A DNA stretch of 64,000 nt, from the NCBI RefSeq assembly GCF_000420025.1, contig NZ_ATUD01000004.1, positions 230,136-294,135 of the forward strand, written 5' to 3'. The notes beneath the pieces are model-generated. The model was not told the origin of the DNA, did no database searches, and worked only from the letters and a program-made list of their open reading frames with translations. Each line of letters opens with the position of its first letter. Position 1 is the stretch's first letter. Positions 54,798 to 63,898 of this stretch are shown in pieces. This DNA comes from Patulibacter americanus DSM 16676. GTDB taxonomy: Bacteria; Actinomycetota; Thermoleophilia; Solirubrobacterales; Solirubrobacteraceae. The position numbers were made by a program, and so were the translations under genes.

Positions 54798-56417
54798 ATG
54801 ACCCACTCCGCCGCACCCCGATCCTTCGAGCTCTACGACGCCACGCTCCGCGACGGCATGCAGGGGGAGGGCATGGCCCTCTCCGCCGAGGAGAAGCTGC
54901 GCGTCGCCACCAAGCTCGACGAGCTGGGCGTGCACCTGATCGAGGCGGGCTTCCCGGCCTCGAACCCGAAGGAGCAGGAGCTCTTCGGGCTGCTCGCGCG
55001 CGAGACGTGGCGCCACACGACGATCGCCGCCTTCGGGATGACCCGCCGACGCGACGTCCGCGCCGACGAGGATCCGGCACTGCGGATCCTCGCGGAGTGC
55101 TTCTGCGACGTCACCACGATCGTCGGCAAGACGTGGGGCCTGCACCTCGAGAAGGTGGTCCGCGTCGACCGCGACGAGAACCTGCGGCTGATCGCGGACT
55201 CCGTGGCGTTCCTGCACGGCGAGGGCAAGCGGGTGATCTACGACGCGGAGCACTTCTTCGACGCGTGGCGCGACGACGAGGCCTACGCCCTGCGCTGTCT
55301 GCGCGCGGCGGTCGAGGCGGGAGCGGACACGCTCTCGCTGTGCGACACGAACGGCTCGTCCCTGCCGCTGCAGATCCACGACGCCGTCGCGCGCGTGGTC
55401 CAGGAGCTCGGCGCCCACGCCCGCGTGGCGATCCACGCCCACGACGACGCCGGGTGCGGCGTGGCCAACTCGCTGCTCGCGGTCCAGGCCGGCGCTACCC
55501 AGGTGCAGGGCACCACGAACGGCATCGGCGAGCGCACGGGCAACGCGAACCTCACGACGATCACCGCGGACCTCGAGCTGAAGATGGGCGTGCGTTCGCT
55601 CCCCGAGGGCGGGCTCGCCCGCCTGACGGAGACGTCGCACTTCGTGGACGAGCTGCTCAACCGCACGCCGCGCGCCACCCAGCCCTACGTCGGCCGCAAC
55701 GCGTTCGCCCACAAGGGCGGCCTGCACGTAGCCGGCATCCGCGCCGACGCCCGGACCTTCGAGCACGTCGACCCCGTCGAGGTCGGCAACACCCGCGACG
55801 TCCTCGTGTCCGAGCTCGCCGGCAAGGGCACGATCATCGAGAAGGCGACGGAGGCGGGCGTCGACGTCGACGACGCGCAGGCCGTGCGGATCATCGAGCG
55901 CGTGAAGCAGCTCGAGCACGAGGGCTACCAGTTCGAGGCCGCCGACGGCTCGTTCGAGCTCCTGCTGCGCCGCGAGACGGGGGCGTACGAGCCGTTGTTC
56001 ACGCTGGAGTCGTGGCGCGTCATCGTCGAGCAGCGCGCCGAGGGGCGCGTCGAGACCGAGGCGACGATCAAGATCTGGATCGGCGGCGAGCGCTACGTGC
56101 GCACCGCCGAGGGCAACGGCCCGGTCCACGCACTGGACGCCGCGCTGCGCTCGGCGATCGTCCAGGTCCACCCGCACCTGCGCGACATCGAGCTGACCGA
56201 CTTCAAGGTGCGCATCCTCGACTCGACGAAGGGCACGGGGGCGACCACCCGCGTGCTGCTCGACGCGTCGGACGGGCAGGACACCTGGGGGTCGATCGGC
56301 GTGAGCGAGAACGTCATCGCCGCCTCGTGGGAGGCGCTGGTCGACTCGCTCTCCCGCTCGGAGCAGGCGGGGCGCCGGACCGCATCGGACGCGGCGGCGT
56401 CCGGGGTCGAGGCGTGA
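54798..56417 (+). CDS. cimA: (R)-Citramalate synthase
   Basis: 539 residues, ATG at 54798. It condenses pyruvate and acetyl-CoA to citramalate, opening the threonine-independent route to isoleucine; LeuCD and LeuB then process the intermediates. Related to LeuA but of the CimA/type-III homocitrate-like group: ELYDATLRDGMQGEGM, LIEAGFPASNPKEQELF, TWGLHLEKV, ICDTNG-like LSLCDTNGSSLP, IHAHDDAGCGVANSL, NGIGERTGNANLTT and HKGGLHVAGI. The C-terminal 170 residues form the regulatory domain. It ends overlapping the next GTG by four bases. Confidence 0.93.
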   Translation: MTHSAAPRSFELYDATLRDGMQGEGMALSAEEKLRVATKLDELGVHLIEAGFPASNPKEQELFGLLARETWRHTTIAAFGMTRRRDVRADEDPALRILAECFCDVTTIVGKTWGLHLEKVVRVDRDENLRLIADSVAFLHGEGKRVIYDAEHFFDAWRDDEAYALRCLRAAVEAGADTLSLCDTNGSSLPLQIHDAVARVVQELGAHARVAIHAHDDAGCGVANSLLAVQAGATQVQGTTNGIGERTGNANLTTITADLELKMGVRSLPEGGLARLTETSHFVDELLNRTPRATQPYVGRNAFAHKGGLHVAGIRADARTFEHVDPVEVGNTRDVLVSELAGKGTIIEKATEAGVDVDDAQAVRIIERVKQLEHEGYQFEAADGSFELLLRRETGAYEPLFTLESWRVIVEQRAEGRVETEATIKIWIGGERYVRTAEGNGPVHALDAALRSAIVQVHPHLRDIELTDFKVRILDSTKGTGATTRVLLDASDGQDTWGSIGVSENVIAASWEALVDSLSRSEQAGRRTASDAAASGVEA

Positions 56418-57568
56418 GCGTGCCGGAGCGCGAGCCCGTGCGCCACGACCTCATCCCGGTCGCGCGCCCGGTCATCGGCGAGGCCGAGGAGCAGGCCGTC
56501 CTCGAGGTGCTGCGCTCCCGGCACCTGTCGCTCGGGCCCCGGGTGCCCGAGTTCGAGCGGCGGTTCGCGGACCGGGTCGGCGCCCCGCACGCGTCCGCGG
56601 TCTCGTCGGGCACCGCGGGACTGCACCTGGCGCTGCGGGCCGTCGGCGTGGCCGACTGCCGCGCGGAGGACGAGGTCGTCACGTCCCCGTTCTCGTTCAT
56701 CGCGACGGCGAACAGCGTGCTCTACGAGGGCGCGACCCCCGTCTTCGTCGACATCGACCCCGACACCCTGAACGTGACGGCGGACGCGGTCGCCTCGGCC
56801 GTCACGGAGCGCACGGTGGCGTTGCTGCCCGTGCACATCTTCGGCTACCCCGCCGACATCCCCGGGATGGAGCGCCTCGGGCTGCCGATCGTCGAGGACG
56901 CCGCGGAGGCCCTGGGCGCCGTGCACGCCGACGGCACCACGGTCGGCGGCCGGGGCAACCCGACGATGTTCGCGTTCTACGCCAACAAGCAGCTCACGAC
57001 GGGCGAGGGCGGGCTCGTCACGACGTCCGACCCGGCGGTGAAGGCGCGGATCGACTCCGAGCGCAACCAGGGCCGGGCGCCGAACATGCAGTGGCTGGAC
57101 CACGACCGGCTCGGGTTCAACTACCGCCTGTCGGACCTGCAGTGCGCCCTGGGCATCGCGCAGCTGGGCCGCCTGGACGACATGCTCGAGGGCCGGGCGC
57201 GCGTCGCCGCGTGGTACCGCGAGGCGCTCGGGGAGCTCGTCGAGCGGACGGGGCTCGAGCTCCTCTGCGAGGACCGCGGCGGCGACCGCCGCTCCTGGTT
57301 CGTCTTCGTCGTCCGCACGCCCCACGGCGTCGACCGCGACGCGACGATCCGCGCCCTCGCGGAGCGGAACATCCAGACCCGCCCGTACCTGCCGGCGATC
57401 CACCTCTTCTCGTTCTACCGCGAGCGGTTCGGGTTCCGCGAGGGCCAGTTCCCGGTGGCCGAGGACGCCGCGGCGCGCGGGCTCTCGCTCCCCTTCTTCC
57501 CGGAGATGACGCAGGAGCAGGTCGCGATCGTGGTCGAGGAGCTCACCGCGGTCCTCACCAGCGACTGA
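56414..57568 (+). CDS. DegT/DnrJ/EryC1/StrS-family aminotransferase
   Basis: 384 residues from GTG at 56414, overlapping cimA as GTGA. A fold-type I PLP enzyme: PVARPVIGEAEEQAV, LSLGPRVPEFERRFA, SSGTAGLHLALRAVG, SPFSFIATANSVLYEGATPVFVDI, VEDAAEALG, PLP lysine in FYANKQLTTGEGG (Lys192), GFNYRLSDLQCALG and PYLPAIHLFSFY. The family transaminates keto sugars of nucleotide sugars in surface polysaccharides. No other sugar-nucleotide gene is nearby, which makes the tight coupling to cimA odd. Confidence 0.9.
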   Translation: MSVPEREPVRHDLIPVARPVIGEAEEQAVLEVLRSRHLSLGPRVPEFERRFADRVGAPHASAVSSGTAGLHLALRAVGVADCRAEDEVVTSPFSFIATANSVLYEGATPVFVDIDPDTLNVTADAVASAVTERTVALLPVHIFGYPADIPGMERLGLPIVEDAAEALGAVHADGTTVGGRGNPTMFAFYANKQLTTGEGGLVTTSDPAVKARIDSERNQGRAPNMQWLDHDRLGFNYRLSDLQCALGIAQLGRLDDMLEGRARVAAWYREALGELVERTGLELLCEDRGGDRRSWFVFVVRTPHGVDRDATIRALAERNIQTRPYLPAIHLFSFYRERFGFREGQFPVAEDAAARGLSLPFFPEMTQEQVAIVVEELTAVLTSD

Positions 57569-57602
57569 CGGGGCGGCCCGGCGGCCCGACCCCCGGGCTC
57601 CT

Positions 57603-57608
57603 TAGACT
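57603..57608 (+). promoter_or_regulatory. -10 box of argH
   Basis: TAGACT, nine bases before the ATG at 57618; predicts a leader of only a few bases and promoter-driven expression independent of cimA. Confidence 0.45.
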
Positions 57609-57617
57609 GCGGCGCAT

Positions 57618-58979
57618 ATGTCGCGTTTCTCCGAGCCGCAGGATCCCGTCTTCCGGGCGATGAACACCAGCCTGGGCTTCGACCGACGCATGTGGCCGCA
57701 GGACCTCCGCGGCTCCCGGGCGCACGCCCGGATGCTCGCGGCGCGCGGCATCATCGGGGAGGACGACCTCGAGGTGATCCTCCGGGGGTTCGCGCAGATC
57801 GAGGGCGAGCTGCAGGACGGGTCGTTCCCGTTCGGGGCGGACGACGAGGACATCCACATGGCGGTGGAGCGCCGTCTCACGGAGCTCGTCGGGGACCCCG
57901 GCGCCCGCCTGCACACCGCGCGCTCGCGCAACGACCAGGTCGCGACGGACTTCGCGCTGTGGACGGCCGAGGCGGCGGAGCGGGCGATCGCCGGCATCGA
58001 GGGCCTCATGCGCACGCTGGTCGAGGTCGCCGAGGAGCACCGGAACTGGCCCATGCCGGCCTATACGCACCTGCAGCGGGCGCAGCCGGTGTACCTGGCG
58101 CACCACCTGCTCGCCTACGTCTGGATGCTGGAGCGCGACCGGGCCCGGTTCCGGTTCACCCGCGAGCAGGCGTTGCGCCGGATGCCTCTCGGAGCGGGCG
58201 CCCTGGCGGGCGTGAACTTCGACACCGACCGCACGATGACGGCGGCGGAGCTCGGCTTCGACGCCCCGGCCCCGAACTCCATCGACGCCGTCTCCAACCG
58301 CGACTTCGCCCTGGACTACCTCGGCGCGGCCGCCACGTGCGCCACGCACCTCTCGCGCCTGGGCCAGGAGATCGTGCAGTGGGCGAGCGAGGAGTTCGGG
58401 TTCCTCGTGCTCCCCGACGCCTGGTCGTCGGGCTCCTCCCTCATGCCGCAGAAGAAGAACCCGGACTGCGCCGAGCTGCTGCGGGCGAAGGCGCCGCGCA
58501 TCACGGGGCACCTCACCGCGCTGCTCGGCGTGATCCACGCGCTGCCCCTGACCTACAACAAGGACCTGCAGGAGGACAAGGAGCACGTGTTCGACGCGGC
58601 CGACACCCTCGAGCAGTCGCTCGCCGCGGCGTCGGGGATGATCGCCGGCGGCACCTTCCGCAAGGACCGCATGGCCGCGGCCGCCGCCGACGAGCTGCTC
58701 GCCGCCACGGATCTGGCGGACGAGCTCGTCAAGCGCGGCGTCCCGTTCCGGCAGTGCCACGCCATCGTCGGTGGGCTCGTCCGTGAGGCCGTGGACTCGG
58801 GGCGCAAGCTGTCCGACCTCTCCGACGACGAGCTGCAGGCGCAGAGCCCGCACCTCGGTCCGTGGATCCGCGAGCTCCTCGAGCCGCTCTCCCTGCTCGA
58901 GCGCAAGCAGAGCCAGGGCGGCACGTCGTCGCTCCGCCTGACGGAGCAGCTGGAGCTCGCGCACGGCCTGCTCGCCTGA
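57618..58979 (+). CDS. argH: Argininosuccinate lyase
   Basis: 453 residues, ATG at 57618. It splits argininosuccinate into arginine and fumarate. Aspartase/fumarase superfamily regions: HTARSRNDQVATDFALW, YTHLQRAQPVYLAHH (catalytic His) and the signature GSSLMPQKKNPD with the catalytic Ser loop. Slightly shorter than average at the N-terminus, where the usual FGGRFA start is replaced by EPQDPVFRAMNTSLGFD. It is isolated from other arg genes. Four bases after its stop the DNA glycosylase gene starts. Confidence 0.93.
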   Translation: MSRFSEPQDPVFRAMNTSLGFDRRMWPQDLRGSRAHARMLAARGIIGEDDLEVILRGFAQIEGELQDGSFPFGADDEDIHMAVERRLTELVGDPGARLHTARSRNDQVATDFALWTAEAAERAIAGIEGLMRTLVEVAEEHRNWPMPAYTHLQRAQPVYLAHHLLAYVWMLERDRARFRFTREQALRRMPLGAGALAGVNFDTDRTMTAAELGFDAPAPNSIDAVSNRDFALDYLGAAATCATHLSRLGQEIVQWASEEFGFLVLPDAWSSGSSLMPQKKNPDCAELLRAKAPRITGHLTALLGVIHALPLTYNKDLQEDKEHVFDAADTLEQSLAAASGMIAGGTFRKDRMAAAAADELLAATDLADELVKRGVPFRQCHAIVGGLVREAVDSGRKLSDLSDDELQAQSPHLGPWIRELLEPLSLLERKQSQGGTSSLRLTEQLELAHGLLA

Positions 58980-58983
58980 GCCG

Positions 58984-59625
58984 ATGGCGGACGACCAGCC
59001 GCTGCCGCACGCGTTCTACGCGCGGCCCGTGGTCGACGTCGCCCGGGAGCTCCTGGGCTGCGTCGTCGTCCACGGAGCCACCGCCGGCCGGATCGTGGAG
59101 ACCGAGGCCTACCACCAGACGGAGGCCGCCTGCCACGGCTACCGCAAGCCGCCGCTGGTTCCGGGCCCCACGGAGCGCACCGCCGCGCTCTTCGGTCCGC
59201 CCGGACGGGCGTACGTCTACCGCTCCTACGGCATCCATTCCATGCTCAACGCCGTCTGCGAGCCCGAGGGCCTGGCCGCGGCGGTCCTCGTCCGCGCCGT
59301 CGAGCCGGTGACGGGCCTCGAGCTCATGCGGGAGCGTCGCCCGGGCCGCCCGGACCGCGAGCTCGTCGCGGGCCCGGGTCGCCTGACGCTCGCGCTCGAC
59401 ATCCGCCTGGAGCACGACGGGTGCGATCTGCAGACGGGGCCGATCCGCATCGTCCGCCCGCCCGCCGACGCGCGGCCCGTCGAGCTCGTGACCGGGCCCC
59501 GCATCGGCATCACGAAGGCCGTCGAGCTGCCGTGGCGGTTCGCCGACGCCTCGAGCACGGACGTCTCGCGTCCGTGGCCGGAGGCGATGCGCCCGCGGGC
59601 CCGGCGTCGGGGACCGGTGTCCTAG
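58984..59625 (+). CDS. DNA-3-methyladenine glycosylase (AAG/MPG family)
   Basis: 213 residues, ATG at 58984, four bases after argH. It removes alkylated purines in base-excision repair. AAG-fold signatures: FYARPVVDVARELLGCVVV, the catalytic Glu in RIVETEAYH, CHGYRKPP (the family usually has an acidic D/H pair here), GRAYVYRSYGIHSMLNAVCE, VLVRAVEPVTGLELM, GPGRLTLALDI and GPRIGITKAVELPWRF. With nfo at 5329-6207 it is the second base-excision repair gene in the window. Probably co-transcribed with argH. Confidence 0.93.
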   Translation: MADDQPLPHAFYARPVVDVARELLGCVVVHGATAGRIVETEAYHQTEAACHGYRKPPLVPGPTERTAALFGPPGRAYVYRSYGIHSMLNAVCEPEGLAAAVLVRAVEPVTGLELMRERRPGRPDRELVAGPGRLTLALDIRLEHDGCDLQTGPIRIVRPPADARPVELVTGPRIGITKAVELPWRFADASSTDVSRPWPEAMRPRARRRGPVS

Positions 59626-59665
59626 GCCCCGGCGGCCGCGCAGCCCCTTCGATCCCCCGGTCGGC

Positions 59666-59697
59666 CTCCGCGGCTCCGGCGGGCACGACCCGCGGAG
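59666..59697. terminator. Hairpin between the convergent glycosylase and PBP genes
   Basis: CTCCGCGG and CCGCGGAG, 8-bp arms around a 16-base loop, near the middle of the 96-base gap. Weak as a terminator because of the loop size. Confidence 0.35.
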
Positions 59698-59721
59698 CTC
59701 CGGGCGCGCTCGACCGCTCGC

Positions 59722-62454
59722 TCAGCCGAGGGGGACGGCGCCGCCGCCGGTCCCGCCCGTTCCGCCGGTCCCGGAGCCCGAGCCGGATCCCGACCCGGCG
59801 CCGGAACCCGCCCCCGAACCGGTCCCGCTCGAGCCCGTGCCGCTCCCGCTCCCGGGCGACGGGGCCGAGGGGGGGACCGGGGCCGGGGCGTCCGTCCCAC
59901 CGCCGCTCCCGTCCCCGGCCGTCGAGCCGGTGCCGTCCGTCGCGCCCGTGCCGCCGCCGGTGGTGCCCGACGACGTGCCGCCGGTCCCGGTGGGCGGTGC
60001 GCCGCCAGTCGCCGCGCCCGCCCCGGTCGTCGCGGTCGGCGCGGCGCTGACGTCGGGCTCGGCGCCGTCGACGGGGACGTCGGCGTCGTCCTTCTGCTGC
60101 TTCTTGCGGTCGGGGTTGCGGGCGTCCAGGATCCGGTCGACACGGCCCATGAAGGCGCCCCAGATCGCGGCGGGGTAGGTGCCGCCCTCGACGGGCTCGC
60201 CCATCCACTGCGTCTGCATCGGCTTGCCCGAGTCGGGGTAGCCCACCCACACGGCGACGGTGACGTCCTTCGAGAACCCGACGAACCACGCGTCGACGTT
60301 GTTCTCGGTCGTCCCCGTCTTGCCGGCCGCGAAGCCGCCGTACTGGGCGCGGTGGCCCGTGCCCTTCGAGACGACGGTCCGCATGATCGAGGTGGCGGTA
60401 TCGGCGACCTCGGTGGAGAGCACCCGGTCCGCGCGTCGGCGGTTCACGCGGGTGCGGCGGCCCGGCTCGCGGATCTCCTGGATCCCGACGGGGCCGTTGT
60501 TCGGGGCGCCGAGCGTGCCGTTGATCCGCAGGCCGCGGGTGGCGAACGTCTCGTACGCGTGGGCCATGTCGAGCACCGTGACGCCGCGGCGCGGCGCGCC
60601 GAGGGCGAGGGCGGCGTTGCTCGAGACGGGCGAGCGCACGCCCATCCGGCGGATGAGCTTGGCGACCTTCTTGGTCCCCACGGTCTGCCCGAGCTGCGCG
60701 TAGACCGCGTTGTCGGAGTATGTGAGCGCGCGGGCGATGCTCGACGTCCCGGCGTACGCGCTCTCCGAGTTCGTCACGCGGAACGGCTCCGTTCGGCCGT
60801 TCTCGTCCTTGACCTTCAGCGTGAGCTTCTTCGACGGGTACAGCTTCTGCGGGGAGATGCCCTCGCGGAGCGCCTGCGCCAGCACGAACGGCTTGAACGA
60901 CGACCCGGGCTGACGCTGGCCCTGGGTGGCGAGGTTGAACGGCTTCTCGCGGTAGTTCTCGCCGCCGACCATCGCCCGGACCTCGCCGGTCTTGTTGTCG
61001 ATGGCCACCATCGAGGCCTCGGGCATGTCGGGGCTCGACAGGTAGGACGAGATCGACTTCTCCGCCGCGGTCTGCATCGAGGGGTCGATGGTCGTCTTGA
61101 CCTTCAGCCCGCCTTCGTACGTGCGCTGCGCGCCGAGTCGGTCGATGAGCTGGGCGCTGACCCAGGAGGCGAAGTACGGGTTCTTCGCCTCGAGCGTGGG
61201 CGGCTCGACCTGCTGGCGCGTGGGGAGCGGCTCGTTCCTGGCCAGCTCGTAGTCCTCCGGGGAGAGCTTCCCGTGCTGGCGCATCTTGAGCAGGACGGTG
61301 TTGCGCCGGCGCAGCGCGGCCTCGGGCTCCGTCACCGGGTCGAACCGCGAGGGCGAGGCGATGATCGCCGTCAGCAGCGCGGACTCGGCGGGGGCCAGCG
61401 TCTTGGCGCACCCCTCCTCCGGCGGCCCGCAACCGCGGTGCGCGTCCGTCTTGCCGAAGTACGTCTTCGCAGCGGACTCGACCCCGTAGGCGCCGTTGCC
61501 GAAGTAGATCCGGTTGAGGTACGTCGTGAGGATCTTCGACTTCGACCACTGCTGCGTCATGTGGTACGCCAGCGCGACCTCGCGCAGCTTCTGGAAGACG
61601 GTGCGCTGATCCTCGGCCTGCAGCGAGACCTTGACGAGCTGCTGCGTGATCGTGGAGGCGCCCTGCGCGGCCCGCCGGGCGACGATGTCCTGGACGACGG
61701 CGCGGCCGATGCCGCGGACGTCGACGCCGCTGTTCTCGTAGAAGCGCTCGTCCTCCATCGAGACCACGGCGTCCTTCATCGCGGGACTGATCTCGTCCTC
61801 GCGCACGACGTAGCGCGAGGAGTCGGCGAGCACGCCGATCTGCCGTCCGCTCCGGTCCAGCAGCACGGAGTTGCGCGCGGTCTGGAACTCCTTGGCCGTG
61901 TCGAGGTTCGGGAGGTCCGTCGAGACGGCCATCATCATCCCGAAGATCGTCGAGACGACCGCCAGCGCGCCGAGCGGCACGAGCAGCAGGAGCAGCCGGA
62001 TCCAGCGGAAGCGCAGGCGCGGACGCCCCGAGCCGCCGGTCCCCCCGGAGTCGCCGCCGCCGGTCGGGGGCAGGTCGCCCGTGCCGCCGCGGCCGGAGCC
62101 GCCGCCGGTGGGCCGCGCCGGGACGGCCGACGGAGCGGCTGAAGGCGGCGCGGCGTGGGGCGTCGCGAAGGAGGCGGCCTCGGCGGGCGGCCCCGGGCGC
62201 CTGCGCCGTGGAGGGCCCTGGTCGCCCGGCGCCGGGTGCGCGCGAGGCGCGTCGACGGCGGCGAAGCGCGGGTCCCCAGGGGGGTCCGTCACGGCCGCGG
62301 CGGGCCGGGGCGCCGTCACGGGCAGGACGTCGTCCGTCCCTGCCGACCACCAGGGGGTCGCGGGGTCGGGTGACGGCGACGCCGCGGGAGCGGCGCCCGG
62401 TCCGGGGTGCGTGGCGTTCGCCGGCGCACCGGGATGTCCGGTGGGTTCGGTCAT
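59722..62454 (-). CDS. Class A penicillin-binding protein (bifunctional transglycosylase/transpeptidase)
   Basis: 910 residues, ATG at 62454. It polymerises and cross-links peptidoglycan outside the membrane. A 150-residue Pro/Ala/Gly-rich cytoplasmic region precedes one membrane helix (152-177). The GT51 domain has catalytic Glu234 in SMEDERFYE, RRAAQGASTITQQLVK and LNRIYFGNGAYGVESAAKTYFGK. The transpeptidase has SxxK in GSSFKPF, SxN in YSDNAVY and KTG in AAGKTGTTENN. The last 100 residues are a Gly/Ser/Thr-rich tail, perhaps wall-spanning. It diverges from tyrS by 90 bases. Confidence 0.95.
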   Translation of the reverse strand: MTEPTGHPGAPANATHPGPGAAPAASPSPDPATPWWSAGTDDVLPVTAPRPAAAVTDPPGDPRFAAVDAPRAHPAPGDQGPPRRRRPGPPAEAASFATPHAAPPSAAPSAVPARPTGGGSGRGGTGDLPPTGGGDSGGTGGSGRPRLRFRWIRLLLLLVPLGALAVVSTIFGMMMAVSTDLPNLDTAKEFQTARNSVLLDRSGRQIGVLADSSRYVVREDEISPAMKDAVVSMEDERFYENSGVDVRGIGRAVVQDIVARRAAQGASTITQQLVKVSLQAEDQRTVFQKLREVALAYHMTQQWSKSKILTTYLNRIYFGNGAYGVESAAKTYFGKTDAHRGCGPPEEGCAKTLAPAESALLTAIIASPSRFDPVTEPEAALRRRNTVLLKMRQHGKLSPEDYELARNEPLPTRQQVEPPTLEAKNPYFASWVSAQLIDRLGAQRTYEGGLKVKTTIDPSMQTAAEKSISSYLSSPDMPEASMVAIDNKTGEVRAMVGGENYREKPFNLATQGQRQPGSSFKPFVLAQALREGISPQKLYPSKKLTLKVKDENGRTEPFRVTNSESAYAGTSSIARALTYSDNAVYAQLGQTVGTKKVAKLIRRMGVRSPVSSNAALALGAPRRGVTVLDMAHAYETFATRGLRINGTLGAPNNGPVGIQEIREPGRRTRVNRRRADRVLSTEVADTATSIMRTVVSKGTGHRAQYGGFAAGKTGTTENNVDAWFVGFSKDVTVAVWVGYPDSGKPMQTQWMGEPVEGGTYPAAIWGAFMGRVDRILDARNPDRKKQQKDDADVPVDGAEPDVSAAPTATTGAGAATGGAPPTGTGGTSSGTTGGGTGATDGTGSTAGDGSGGGTDAPAPVPPSAPSPGSGSGTGSSGTGSGAGSGAGSGSGSGSGTGGTGGTGGGAVPLG

Positions 62455-62531
62455 AGTGCTCGCGGGGGCCGGGACGGCGGGGCGGCGGCAGGCGCCCGGC
62501 GTCGGCTCACGGAACGAGAGCCCGCATATCC

Positions 62532-62537
62532 TAACAT
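62532..62537 (+). promoter_or_regulatory. -10 box for probable leaderless tyrS mRNA
   Basis: TAACAT lies seven bases before the ATG at 62545, and no Shine-Dalgarno sequence is seen. Confidence 0.5.
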
Positions 62538-62544
62538 CGACGGC

Positions 62545-63729
62545 ATGTCCGACCCGCGTTCCGACGCCGCGTTCCTGACCCGCAACGCGGCGACCGCCCA
62601 GCCCGCCGGGGCGCTCGAGCAGCGCCTGAAGGCCGCGGTCGACGAGGGACGGCAGCTGCGGGTGAAGCTGGGCATCGACCCGACGGCACCCGATGTGCAC
62701 CTGGGACACGTGGTGGTCCTGCAGAAGCTGCGGGAGTTCCAGGACCTCGGGCACCGGGTGGTCCTCATCGTCGGCGACTACACCGCGCGCGTAGGGGACC
62801 CGAGCGGGCGGTCCGCGACCCGGCCGGTGCTCTCCCCGGAGGAGATCGACCGCAACGCCCGGACCTACCAGGACCAGGCGCTGCGGGTGCTCCGGAACGA
62901 GCCCGACCTGCTCGAGGTGCGTCGCAACGGCGAGTGGCTCGACATGTCCATGGACGCGTTCCTCACACTGGCCCGGATCCCGAAGGTCGCGCAGCTCCTG
63001 GAGCGCGACGACTTCGCCAAGCGGTACGCGGGGGGCAAGCCGATCAGCCTGCTCGAGTTCGTCTACCCGCTGCTCCAGGGCTACGACTCCGTGGCGATCG
63101 ATGCGGACGTGGAGCTCGGCGGGACGGACCAGACGTTCAACCTGCTCTTCGGGCGCGACGTGCAGCGCGCGGAGGGGAAGCCGGAGCAGACGGTGCTGAC
63201 CATGCCGCTGCTCGTGGGGACCGACGGCAGCCAGAAGATGTCGAAGTCCCTGGGCAACCACATCGGCATCACCGAGCCCGCGGGGGAGATCTTCGGACGG
63301 ACGATGCGGATCCCGGACGAGCTGATCGACCCGTGGGCGGACCTGCTCGGGATGGATCTGTCGAGCGCGGAGGGGCAGGGGCCGCGGGAGCGCAAGCGCG
63401 CGCTCGCGCGAGCGCTGTGCGACCGCTTCGCCGGAGCGGGGGAGGGCGAGAAGGCCCAGGACGCCTTCGACCGGCTCTTCAAGGACCGCGAGATCCCGGA
63501 CGACATCCCGCTCCACGGGATCACGGGGTCCGTTCATCTGCCGGCGCTGCTGGCGGACGCGTTCGGGGTCTCCCGCTCCGAGGGGCGGCGGTCGATCACG
63601 CAGGGCGGGGTGCGGGTGAACGGCGACACGTGGCCGTCGGAGCGTCTGGACGTGGACGCGCACGAGCTGCGAGACGCGGTGCTGCAGCTCGGCAAGCGGC
63701 GCTTCGTGAAGCTCGTGATCGAGGGCTGA
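62545..63729 (+). CDS. tyrS: Tyrosyl-tRNA synthetase
   Basis: 394 residues, ATG at 62545. A class I synthetase that charges tRNA-Tyr. HIGH-type motif HLGH (52-55) in GIDPTAPDVHLGH, substrate region YPLLQGYDSVAIDADVELGGTDQTFNLLFGR, and KMSKS at 231-235. The C-terminus carries an S4 RNA-binding domain (VSRSEGRRSITQGGVRVNG). The spacing and GGTDQTFN motif place it in the TyrZ-like bacterial group. It diverges from the PBP gene. Confidence 0.96.
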   Translation: MSDPRSDAAFLTRNAATAQPAGALEQRLKAAVDEGRQLRVKLGIDPTAPDVHLGHVVVLQKLREFQDLGHRVVLIVGDYTARVGDPSGRSATRPVLSPEEIDRNARTYQDQALRVLRNEPDLLEVRRNGEWLDMSMDAFLTLARIPKVAQLLERDDFAKRYAGGKPISLLEFVYPLLQGYDSVAIDADVELGGTDQTFNLLFGRDVQRAEGKPEQTVLTMPLLVGTDGSQKMSKSLGNHIGITEPAGEIFGRTMRIPDELIDPWADLLGMDLSSAEGQGPRERKRALARALCDRFAGAGEGEKAQDAFDRLFKDREIPDDIPLHGITGSVHLPALLADAFGVSRSEGRRSITQGGVRVNGDTWPSERLDVDAHELRDAVLQLGKRRFVKLVIEG

Positions 63730-63763
63730 GACACCTGCCGAGGGCAGTTCGGCGAATGCCGGG

Positions 63764-63782
63764 CCGGGCGTACGCCGCCCGG
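63764..63782 (+). terminator. Hairpin after tyrS
   Basis: CCGGGCG-TACGC-CGCCCGG, a 7-bp perfect stem, preceded by CTGCC-GAG-GGCAG (63735-63747). No T-tract. Confidence 0.45.
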
Positions 63783-63898
63783 AGCTACGGCACAGAGCCG
63801 CGCGAAACCCCAGTCGGAGCGGGCCATCCGGGACCGGAAGGCGCCGTCAGGGAGGCCCCGGAGCCCCCGGCGGGTGGGGGCGCGACGCACGAGGCCGA

